From positions 36,234 through 100,233 of the forward strand of contig JALNZU010000009.1 in the NCBI GenBank assembly GCA_023229245.1: a DNA stretch of 64,000 nucleotides, written 5' to 3'. This document shows positions 32,852-40,411 of the stretch, in pieces. Each line of letters opens with the position of its first letter. Within the stretch, counting starts at the first letter, position 1. This stretch comes from Bacteroidales bacterium. Its GTDB lineage: Bacteria; Bacteroidota; Bacteroidia; Bacteroidales; F082. The notes under the pieces are model-generated. The model did no database searches. It had not been told where the DNA came from and worked only from the letters and a program-made list of their open reading frames with translations. A program made the translations under genes and the position numbers.

Positions 32852-34576
32852 TTATTTCTTGATAGTGTCAATCAGATTTTTCATCAGTACCTCGCCACGA
32901 GCGGTGTTTTCTCCCAGAAACTTGGCTAACTCCTGAGCTAAGCTTATCTGATGGTCAATAAGCTCTTGTGCCTTGAGTATGGTTTCAGATTTTATAGCCG
33001 TAAGCTTTTCCTTGCTCAGTTGAGTATCGGTAATATCCACAAACACACCTGCATAATGTTCTTCTTCTGGAAGACTGAAAGCAATCACATGACATATCAG
33101 ATTGTAATTAGCGTAATGGCTGATCTCTTTGATTACATTTTCTTTACCTGATTGCAGGCGCTCAAATATACCCGGATCGGTCAGATAGCTTATTTTTTTA
33201 CCTAATAGGGTATCGGAGCATGAGAACATTTTTTTAAATGCATTATTCATATGCAGTATGCTCAGGTTTTTGTCTAATAGCAGTATGCCGTTAGGGTCGT
33301 GCATGATCATAGCATCATATTGATTTTCTGCTCGTTTGCGCATAAACGGTATGCACATCTCGGGTTCTGCCATGCCTCTTAAGACGGCTATAGCTTTCTC
33401 GCGGCAACTGGCATATCCGCAGGCGGTACAATTCAGTTCGTCGTCTTTCTCATGCTTACCGGTGATACGGAGTACCTCACGTATTTGCTCTTCGCTGAAT
33501 TGCTCTTTTCCTTTCTTTGAAACAGATGGAAACTTGGCACCTATGCGGTTAAATGGTTCGGCGTTTGGCAATTGGCGATGTTTGGTACGTTGAGTGTGCT
33601 CTAAGATAGCGGTCCTGCCCTGAAAACTTGAATGCTGAGATGAGGCTGGCCCATTAATGCAGCCATTTTTACAGAACATAGGTTCAATGATGGTAGGCTG
33701 CAAGGTATCCGACAATCCATCCAACGCTTCTCTGACCTCTCTATAGCCACTTACAGTAACTATCCTTTCATCTAACATATCTGTTGATAGGCCTGCTGTA
33801 CGTAGTAAACCGCCTTCTAGTGGAAATAATCGCGACTCACCCGGGACCATCTCGCTGAATGAGCTGTCCTCGCAGTTCAGTATATCAATTTTCTTTTCCT
33901 TTAAGATATCATCTAATTCCTCAAAGGTAAGGACTGCATCTATCCAGACGGTGTTATCTGGCCATTGTGCCTCATCTTTCTTGGCTACACAGGGGCCTGC
34001 AAATACCACCTTCATCTCGGGGAATTTCTTTTTAATCATACGGGCATGTATGATCATAGGTGAAGCAACCGGTATAAGCTGGTTAGCTAAATGCGGGCTT
34101 TGATGCAGCACATAGTTGACTACAGCCGGACAAGCTGTGCAAATATGGTTTTTTGATGGATGTTGATCGATATATTCTTTACTGGCTATGGCGGTCTGAT
34201 ATGCTCCTACTGCTGTTTCTGAGACTAACTGAAACCCTGCCTGACGGAGTGCGGATGGCAGCCTCTTTTGTTCCCATTCGCTGTAGTAGACTGCAAAAGT
34301 GGGTGCTACCGTAATGGCTATAGGCTCACCTGTTTCGAGCATATGCAGCACTTTGTCAGTCTCCATGCGGTATTCTTTGGCATGCTGCGGGCAATTGATG
34401 ATACAGGTGCCGCAGGCAATACATAGTTCGGGTATGACCTGAGCCTGCCCATCCTTCATCTTGATCGCATTAACCGGACATACGCGCACACATCTGTAGC
34501 AATCGCGGCACTTGGCCTTGGAAGTATAAACAACCGGGAGCTTTTCCTTAGGCCGTAATGAAGTAGCTGTAACCAT
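32852..34576 (-). CDS. Sensory [FeFe]-hydrogenase-like protein with PAS domain (HydS type)
   Basis: A 574-residue protein. Two [4Fe-4S] motifs come first (Cys23/26/29/33 and Cys52/55/58/62). Then follow H-cluster loops of unusual form: CTACPA (146-151) instead of TSCCP, GPCVAKKDE, and MFCKNGCINGP. The cysteine that relays protons in catalytic hydrogenases is replaced by Ala, as in the sensory group. A small Fe-S domain (LNCTACGYASCREKA, about residue 380), a PAS domain (about 420-520) and a helical C-terminus complete it. No kinase or cyclase domain follows; the output is presumably the adjacent phosphatase. It likely senses H2 or redox state in the cytoplasm. Confidence 0.85.
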   Translation of the reverse strand: MVTATSLRPKEKLPVVYTSKAKCRDCYRCVRVCPVNAIKMKDGQAQVIPELCIACGTCIINCPQHAKEYRMETDKVLHMLETGEPIAITVAPTFAVYYSEWEQKRLPSALRQAGFQLVSETAVGAYQTAIASKEYIDQHPSKNHICTACPAVVNYVLHQSPHLANQLIPVASPMIIHARMIKKKFPEMKVVFAGPCVAKKDEAQWPDNTVWIDAVLTFEELDDILKEKKIDILNCEDSSFSEMVPGESRLFPLEGGLLRTAGLSTDMLDERIVTVSGYREVREALDGLSDTLQPTIIEPMFCKNGCINGPASSQHSSFQGRTAILEHTQRTKHRQLPNAEPFNRIGAKFPSVSKKGKEQFSEEQIREVLRITGKHEKDDELNCTACGYASCREKAIAVLRGMAEPEMCIPFMRKRAENQYDAMIMHDPNGILLLDKNLSILHMNNAFKKMFSCSDTLLGKKISYLTDPGIFERLQSGKENVIKEISHYANYNLICHVIAFSLPEEEHYAGVFVDITDTQLSKEKLTAIKSETILKAQELIDHQISLAQELAKFLGENTARGEVLMKNLIDTIKK

Positions 34577-34597
34577 ATCTGTAAAATTTTGGAGTAT

Positions 34598-34669
34598 TGC
34601 TGTGAAGCCAATCCCTGTCCGTTCAGAACCTTTTGAACTGATACGGACAGGGATAGCTTGCTAACAGCA
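34598..34669. repeat. Long imperfect palindrome between hydA and the sensor gene
   Basis: Nested complementary blocks: TGCTGT/ACAGCA (34598/34664), AAGC/GCTT (34605/34656), a perfect 12-bp core ATCCCTGTCCGT/ACGGACAGGGAT (34611-34622/34643-34654) and TCAG/CTGA (34623/34638), around an 11-base loop. No T-run follows on the minus strand, so it is not a classical terminator. It probably stabilises the hydCBA transcript or tunes expression of the two downstream genes. Confidence 0.75.
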
Positions 34670-34725
34670 TTTCGACCAATTTAACCAAAATCTCATCTCT
34701 GAAAATTATTTTAATCTTACATAGC

Positions 34726-36786
34726 TCATACTTTGATAAGAGTTCCTATCCTTTGTACTTCTTTGTCAAGCAAAGCTTTAGCTTTTTCGAAGGTGGCATG
34801 TTCAAGTATCTGATCATTAACACGGAGTACCGGGCCTCTCTCACAACGCTCGAAACAGAAGGTAGCCTTCACATCTACCATCTCTTCCTGACCTTCAAAG
34901 CCTACTATATCTTCTAATTTATTCTCGACCACATAATTTGTCAGCTTTTTAAGCAGCTCCTGTGATCCTTTCAAATAGCAATTGGTTCCCACACAAACAT
35001 AAAGTTCTATCTTAGGCTGGGAAGTGTTGCGTATGTTGATCACCTGATCGGTGATTCGTTTGCGACCTCTGTAATCGGTATGAAGCAGTTCGTGAGCTTT
35101 ATGGCCTCCCACTTCTCCTAGTACGGTGTCGTATAGCTCTTTCACAAAAGGATTATCTTGTGATTTACGCAACTCTAACTGTTTGTCAACATTGTATAAG
35201 CCTTGTATTCGTTTTTGACGAAAATCGGGATCAAAGCTTACTGGCTGTCCTCCTCCGGCTATACATCCGCCTGGGCATGACATGATCTCAATCAGGTCGA
35301 AGTCGTTTATCCCATTTTTTACGTCTTCACATACCTTACGTGCGTTGCTAAGGGTATGAGCGATACCTAATTTTATTTTTAGTTCACCAAGTTGCATTTC
35401 AACCCTTCGTATGCCATCCAATCCTCTGGTCATTTTCAGTTCGGTATCTATCAGCGTTTCACCGGTGATTTTTTCGTATGCAAAGCGTAGTACAGCTTCT
35501 GTTACACCTCCGGTATTTCCGAAAATGACACCGGCACCTGTTTTAAAACCTAAGGGCAGGTCGAACGATTCGGGCTTGAGCTTGTTGAACTGTATACCTG
35601 TTTCATGTATCATGCGTCCTAATCCTTCGGTAGTAAGTACATGATCCACATCAGCTAATCCATCATGGATGAACTCCTCGCGTTTTGCCTCAAACTTTTT
35701 GGCAGTACATGGCATGATTGAGACTACTACTAAATTTTCGGATTTGATATTCAACACCTTGGGCAGTACTTGTCTGGCTACACTACCAAACATTTGTTGC
35801 GGCGACTTGCATGTGGACAGGTTTGGCAAGAGCTCGGGATAGTATTGTTCAGCAAACTTCACCCAGCTGGGGCAGCAGGATGTGAATTGGGGCAGCCGTT
35901 CTCCGTTGAGTTTACGTTGTATGAACTCGGTAGCTTCTTCTACTACGGTCAGGTCGGCTGTGAATGAGGTGTCATATACCTGATCGAATCCCATGCGTTT
36001 GAGGGCAGCCACTATTTGTCCGGTACTGATAGTTCCGGGCTCCATCCCAAATCCTTCTCCTAAGGCAACCCTTACAGCAGGGGCTAATTGCGCTACTACA
36101 TATTTATCCGGATCATTGATAGCTTTCCAGACTTCTTCTGTCTCGGGCTTTGGAACAAGCGCTCCTACCGGGCAAACCGATACACATTGTCCACAATACA
36201 CGCACTCTACATCATTGAGGCTCTTGCTGAAGGCCGGCCCTACTATGGTCCTGGCACCTCTGTTGATAAAGTCAATAGCCCCTACCGACTGCATCTCCTT
36301 GCACACCCTGACGCAGTCGCCGCAGAGAACGCACTTATTGGGATCGTGTATGATACTCCACGAATGATTGTCAATAGGTGCAACCTTATCTGTCTTTTTG
36401 AAGCGTACCTTAGTTACGCCCAGACGGCGTGTCAGGTCTTGCAGCTTACAGTTGTTTGATCGGGCACAGCTTGGACAGCTTATATCATGGTTTGCTAACA
36501 GCAGTTCTAAGTTTATTTTTCGTATTTGACGTACTTCTGCTGTATTGGTACGTACTACCAGGCCATCTTTTGGCTCTATGGCACAGCTAGCTTGTATGCC
36601 CATTCCTTCTATATCGCATATACAGAGCCGACAAGCGCCATAGGTGCTCAGATGCGAGTGATAACAGAAGGTGGGAAGCTCAATATCAGCTTTTCGTATG
36701 AGTTCGAGTAGGTTACGTTCGTCCTCTATAGGGATCATCAACCCGTCAATAGTTACAGTTCCTTTGGTGTTCATTGCTTTATGCAT
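34726..36786 (-). CDS. hydA: [FeFe] hydrogenase catalytic subunit HydA
   Basis: A 687-residue enzyme. It contains an N-terminal [2Fe-2S] domain (Cys41/52/55/68), a His-ligated [4Fe-4S] site (His100, Cys104/107/113), two [4Fe-4S] motifs (Cys152/155/158/162 and Cys195/198/201/205), and the H-cluster domain with all three loops intact: FTSCCPSW (about 301), MPCTAKKFE and MSCPGGCIAGGGQP. A C-terminal thioredoxin-like [2Fe-2S] domain (VCVGTNCYLKG ... CFERCERGP) follows. This is the layout of the HydA subunit of trimeric HydABC hydrogenases such as that of Thermotoga maritima, which use NADH and reduced ferredoxin together. The frame extends to a TTG at 36825; ATG at 36786, just after the hydB stop, is preferred, with 36774 possible. 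Maturases HydEFG are not in the window. Confidence 0.95.
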   Translation of the reverse strand: MHKAMNTKGTVTIDGLMIPIEDERNLLELIRKADIELPTFCYHSHLSTYGACRLCICDIEGMGIQASCAIEPKDGLVVRTNTAEVRQIRKINLELLLANHDISCPSCARSNNCKLQDLTRRLGVTKVRFKKTDKVAPIDNHSWSIIHDPNKCVLCGDCVRVCKEMQSVGAIDFINRGARTIVGPAFSKSLNDVECVYCGQCVSVCPVGALVPKPETEEVWKAINDPDKYVVAQLAPAVRVALGEGFGMEPGTISTGQIVAALKRMGFDQVYDTSFTADLTVVEEATEFIQRKLNGERLPQFTSCCPSWVKFAEQYYPELLPNLSTCKSPQQMFGSVARQVLPKVLNIKSENLVVVSIMPCTAKKFEAKREEFIHDGLADVDHVLTTEGLGRMIHETGIQFNKLKPESFDLPLGFKTGAGVIFGNTGGVTEAVLRFAYEKITGETLIDTELKMTRGLDGIRRVEMQLGELKIKLGIAHTLSNARKVCEDVKNGINDFDLIEIMSCPGGCIAGGGQPVSFDPDFRQKRIQGLYNVDKQLELRKSQDNPFVKELYDTVLGEVGGHKAHELLHTDYRGRKRITDQVINIRNTSQPKIELYVCVGTNCYLKGSQELLKKLTNYVVENKLEDIVGFEGQEEMVDVKATFCFERCERGPVLRVNDQILEHATFEKAKALLDKEVQRIGTLIKV

Positions 36787-36799
36787 TTTTTTCAGTTTA

Positions 36800-38731
36800 T
36801 TAATTAAATCCCAATACTGCGTCAAACTTGCAGACTTCGAAACATATGCCGCATTTAGTACATATCTCCGGGTCTATCACATGCACTTGTTTTCTTTCAC
36901 CGCTGATCGCATGTACCGGACATTTTCTGGCACATGCCATGCATCCTATACATTTTTCAGGATCAATGGTTATGCTTCGTAGTGCTAAGCAGTTGTTGGT
37001 AGCGCAGCGTTTGTCGTGTATATGCTGTAGATATTCGTCTTTGAATTTGACTATAGTTGATAAGACAGGGCTTGGAGCTGTCTTTCCTAATCCGCAGAGG
37101 GAGGCTTTTTTTACTACTAACCCGATTTCTTCAAGCATATCAAAGGTTTCCTGGTTGGCAGTGCCGTCAATGATATCGTCTAAGAGTGATAGCATTTGTT
37201 TAGTTCCTTCACGGCATGGCACACATTTTCCACAGCTCTCACTTTGCGTAAAGCTCATAAAGAAGCGGGCTATCTGTACCATACACGATTGTTTGTTCAT
37301 CACTACCAATCCGCCCGATCCCACCATAGCTCCTTTAGCCAATAGGTTGTCGTAGTCGAGCGGGAGATCAAGGTCTTCTTCTGTCAGACAGCCGCCCGAA
37401 GGCCCTCCAATCTGTACAGCTTTAAACCCTTCACCGGTTACATTCCCTTGATCATCTATAACGCCACCGCCAATGTTATATACTATTTCACGAAGGGTGG
37501 TGCCAAACGGTACTTCGATTAATCCTGTGTTGGCTACATGACCTGTGATAGCAAAGGTTTTAGTTCCTTTTGAGCCGGCTGTTCCATACTGGTTGAACCA
37601 GGTTGCGCCATTACGGATGATCAGTGGTACGGCAGCCAGTGTTTCAACATTATTGATTACTGTTGGCTTACCGAATAATCCTTTTTGTGCAGGAAATGGG
37701 GGCTTAGGTACTGGCATGCCGCGTTTGCCTTCTATGGAAGCGATAAGTGCTGTTTCCTCTCCGCAAACGAAGGCTCCTGCTCCTTCCATGATATGGATGA
37801 ACATATGGTGTTCTGTTCCAAAAATATGTTCACCTAAGATACCGGCTTCTGTAGCGTCGGCTATAGCTTTACGCATTCGTTTAACGGCTAAGGGATATTC
37901 AAGGCGTACATACACATAGGCTTCATCGGCACCTATCCCTCTTGCAGCTATCATCATCCCTTCTATGATACGGTGTGGGTTACCCTCCATGAGACTTCTA
38001 TCCATAAAAGCTCCCGGATCGCCTTCATCAGCATTGCAGATGACGTATTTTTTATCGCTTTGTTCGAGACGGGTAAGATGCCATTTACGGGCAGTAGGAA
38101 ATCCTCCGCCACCACGTCCGCGCAGACCTGACTCTTGAATGACATCGCATACTTCTATGTCGGTCATCCGGGTAAAGGCTTGCTCTGCAGCGAAGTATCC
38201 ACCGTGTGAGATATATTCGCGTATATTCTCTGGGTCTACATGGCCGCATTCGCCCAACACAAGCCTGTTCTGGCGGGCATAAAATGGAATATCCTTTTGA
38301 CCTTTGTTTCTCTGGCTGTTGACAGGATTGACATATAACAGGCGCTCGATCGTCTGATCATTCTGAATAGTTTTTTCGATGATCTCTGCCGCATCATCGG
38401 GCTTAACCTTCACATACATGATTTCGTCGGGAAGGATATTAACCAAAGGACCTTGTGCACAAAATCCCTGACATCCGCTGCCGGTCATCTGGTAGCTCTT
38501 TTTATCCGGCTCGTGATCATCGTGCTGGTTGAGTTCTAATTCGATAAACAGCCCTAATCCGGCTGACTGTATGGCATCCTCAAGGGCTTTATGTACTAAT
38601 AAAGCACCATTGGCAATGCATCCTGTACCGGCACAGACAATGATGCGCTTGTGTATGCGTGCTGCTGCTTTGTCGTAGGTTTCTTTAACCTGATTGAGGT
38701 TTATTGTTGTCATTATTTCCATGTCATTCAT
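36800..38731 (-). CDS. hydB: NADH-binding (NuoF-like) subunit HydB
   Basis: A 643-residue flavoprotein. An N-terminal thioredoxin-like [2Fe-2S] domain (IVCAGTGCIANG ... GCQGFCAQGP, about residues 30-110) precedes the NuoF core. The FMN/NADH glycine-rich loop GLRGRGGGGFPTARKW and the CNADEGDPGAF block are present, as is the [4Fe-4S] motif ESCGKCVPCREGTKQ. Two ferredoxin-type [4Fe-4S] clusters form the C-terminus (CIGCMACARKCPVHAI and CTKCGICFEVCKFDAV). It passes electrons between NAD(H) and the iron-sulphur chain of HydA, and in bifurcating enzymes carries the split to ferredoxin. It follows hydC by 5 bases. ATGs at 38731, 38722 and 38713 are all possible starts. Confidence 0.94.
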   Translation of the reverse strand: MNDMEIMTTINLNQVKETYDKAAARIHKRIIVCAGTGCIANGALLVHKALEDAIQSAGLGLFIELELNQHDDHEPDKKSYQMTGSGCQGFCAQGPLVNILPDEIMYVKVKPDDAAEIIEKTIQNDQTIERLLYVNPVNSQRNKGQKDIPFYARQNRLVLGECGHVDPENIREYISHGGYFAAEQAFTRMTDIEVCDVIQESGLRGRGGGGFPTARKWHLTRLEQSDKKYVICNADEGDPGAFMDRSLMEGNPHRIIEGMMIAARGIGADEAYVYVRLEYPLAVKRMRKAIADATEAGILGEHIFGTEHHMFIHIMEGAGAFVCGEETALIASIEGKRGMPVPKPPFPAQKGLFGKPTVINNVETLAAVPLIIRNGATWFNQYGTAGSKGTKTFAITGHVANTGLIEVPFGTTLREIVYNIGGGVIDDQGNVTGEGFKAVQIGGPSGGCLTEEDLDLPLDYDNLLAKGAMVGSGGLVVMNKQSCMVQIARFFMSFTQSESCGKCVPCREGTKQMLSLLDDIIDGTANQETFDMLEEIGLVVKKASLCGLGKTAPSPVLSTIVKFKDEYLQHIHDKRCATNNCLALRSITIDPEKCIGCMACARKCPVHAISGERKQVHVIDPEICTKCGICFEVCKFDAVLGFN

Positions 38732-38736
38732 TTATT

Positions 38737-39255
38737 TTAAGCTTCCTGAAGTGTGGTTGCCATTGTTTCTTCTTCTTTGATTTGTTTTAGTATCTCGTCG
38801 CATCGTTTTTCATTGACTTCGCCATATACTTTTTCGTTGACTACCATGACCGGGGCTAAGCCACATGCACCTAAACAGCTGACGGCTTCAACGGTGAACA
38901 TCATATCGTCTGTAGTGAGCTTATTGCGGTTGAGTTCTAGCTTTTTATACAAGGTGTCTAACAGGCGTGAAGAGCCTTTTACATGGCATGCCGTACCATC
39001 ACATACTTTGATGATGTATTTGCCTTTGGCTTCAAGCGAGAAATGAGCATAAAAGGTTGCAACGCCATATACCTCGGCTACCGGCATATCTAATGCAGTG
39101 GCTATATAGGTGAGTACCTGAGGCGGTAAATAGCGATAAGCATCCTGGATCTGCTGTAGAATGGGAATCAAACGGCTGCGATCGTGCTCGTTGCGTTCGA
39201 TGATCTCCATCACTTGCTGAAATTGTCTGAGATTTTTGTTAGGTTCTGTCTTCAT
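38737..39255 (-). CDS. hydC: NuoE-like [2Fe-2S] subunit HydC
   Basis: A 172-residue protein with an N-terminal helical bundle (LIPILQQIQDAYRYLPP, VYGVATFYAHFSL) and a thioredoxin-like domain. That domain binds a [2Fe-2S] cluster through Cys85 and Cys90 (KVCDGTACHVKG) and Cys127 and Cys131 (SCLGACGLAPV). It is homologous to NuoE of complex I and completes the HydABC trimer. The gap to rex upstream is 29 bases. ATG at 39255. Confidence 0.94.
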   Translation of the reverse strand: MKTEPNKNLRQFQQVMEIIERNEHDRSRLIPILQQIQDAYRYLPPQVLTYIATALDMPVAEVYGVATFYAHFSLEAKGKYIIKVCDGTACHVKGSSRLLDTLYKKLELNRNKLTTDDMMFTVEAVSCLGACGLAPVMVVNEKVYGEVNEKRCDEILKQIKEEETMATTLQEA

Positions 39256-39284
39256 TCTGTTTTACTTTTTTGGCAATGCTGTAA

Positions 39285-39947
39285 TTATTTTAATGCAGTA
39301 TGATCAAGTTTATTTAGTATCACAGCAAGGTTGGCATAGATATGCGTGTCTTGCAGTATGATGTGTTCAGGCACTTTTAGTCCTATAGGGGCGAAGTTCC
39401 AAATGGCTTTAATACCCCATCCTATCATCAGATCAGCTACATTTTGTGCTGCTGATGGAGGGGTTGTGATAATGCCTATGGTGATATGTAGCCTTTCAGT
39501 CAAGTCACGAAATTTTTCGAGATGAAACACTGGTACTCCGGCAATATCAGTACCTATTTTATTCTTATCGATATCAAAAGCAGCTACTATGCGCATGCCT
39601 GATTCTCTGAATCCCTGATACTGTATTAAAGCGCTGCCTAGATAACCAGCCCCCACAAGAAACGCTTCGTGTTTGCGGTTAAAACCTAAAAAGTCTTCTA
39701 AAGCTTCTACCAATTCGGATATCTGATAGCCAACCCGTGTTTTTCCAATCACACCTGTATATGACAAGTCTTTGGTAACCTGAGTAGGGTCGAGCCTAAG
39801 AATACGAGCCAGAGTAGGAGCCGAAACATAGGTATGCTCAGCTTGCTGAAGGTTTTTAATGATATTCAGATAAGTAGGCAAACGACGTACAGTAGGCTCT
39901 GGCACGGCTACCGATTGTTTTGCAGATGAACTAAGTGTCGTTTCCAT
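39285..39947 (-). CDS. rex: Redox-sensing repressor Rex
   Basis: A 220-residue Rex protein. The N-terminal winged helix (about 20-88) contains RLPTYLNII, VSAPTLARIL and RLDPTQVTKDLSYTG. The Rossmann domain has the NAD(H) loop FLVGAGYLGSAL (about 95-106), then AAFDIDKNKIG and a C-terminal swapped helix region. Rex releases DNA when NADH/NAD+ rises and so derepresses fermentation and hydrogenase genes. Being first in the hydrogenase operon fits that role and suggests self-regulation. AGGAG lies 8 bases before the ATG. No clear Rex operator of the TTGTGA-n-TCACAA type was found upstream. Confidence 0.95.
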   Translation of the reverse strand: METTLSSSAKQSVAVPEPTVRRLPTYLNIIKNLQQAEHTYVSAPTLARILRLDPTQVTKDLSYTGVIGKTRVGYQISELVEALEDFLGFNRKHEAFLVGAGYLGSALIQYQGFRESGMRIVAAFDIDKNKIGTDIAGVPVFHLEKFRDLTERLHITIGIITTPPSAAQNVADLMIGWGIKAIWNFAPIGLKVPEHIILQDTHIYANLAVILNKLDHTALK

Positions 39948-39972
39948 ATTATTGACTCCTTTTTTGGTATTG

Positions 39973-39980
39973 CAAAAATA
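39973..39980 (-). promoter_or_regulatory. Putative -7 box of the rex-hydrogenase operon
   Basis: Reads TATTTTTG on the minus strand, 25 bases before the rex ATG; a good match to TAnnTTTG. Upstream sequence to 40411 (464 bases between divergent genes) is A/T-rich. It holds this promoter, the one for the T9SS type B gene and nothing else that I recognise. Confidence 0.5.
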
Positions 39981-40375
39981 AGTACAAAATCTTAAATACA
40001 GAAAAATTTCTTTAATAAAACCCTAATTTATAGTTAGTCTAAATAAAAATATGCACCTAATAAAAAAATTAGAGGTTATGCTACGTTTAGCTGAATTAGC
40101 GAGATGTAGTCAATGAAAATGTAATTTATTGTCTTTGAAAATATTTTTTAAGGATGAAAAAAATCGTTAAATAAATTGAGATTATTCAAAGTTTACTTTC
40201 GGATTTTGTTGGTCTCATGTATTAGGCAAACAACTTGATGTACATCATCAGTTTGCGAGATGTGTTTATTATGGATCAGTTTTAATTTCAGGCATGAAGT
40301 ATGTTCAAAAACTGCTTGTTTTGTTATTCAGGTGTAAAAACTAAGTAAAGAGTTCTTCTGTTTCTGACGTAAGGC

Positions 40376-40383
40376 TATCTTTG
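40376..40383 (+). promoter_or_regulatory. -7 box of the T9SS type B gene
   Basis: TATCTTTG, an exact TAnnTTTG match, 28 bases before the ATG at 40412. The -33 region is weak. Confidence 0.5.
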
Positions 40384-40411
40384 CAATGGATAACACATCT
40401 ATCTGCTTTTC

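Noticed and set aside
36787..36825. Upstream TTG start for hydA
   Set aside because: It would overlap the end of hydB and adds 13 residues not expected in HydA; ATGs at 36786 and 36774 fit better.
39948..40411. Rex operator upstream of rex
   Set aside because: I searched for inverted TTGTGA-type or TTGTTAA-type half sites and found none convincing, although a promoter-like -7 box is there.
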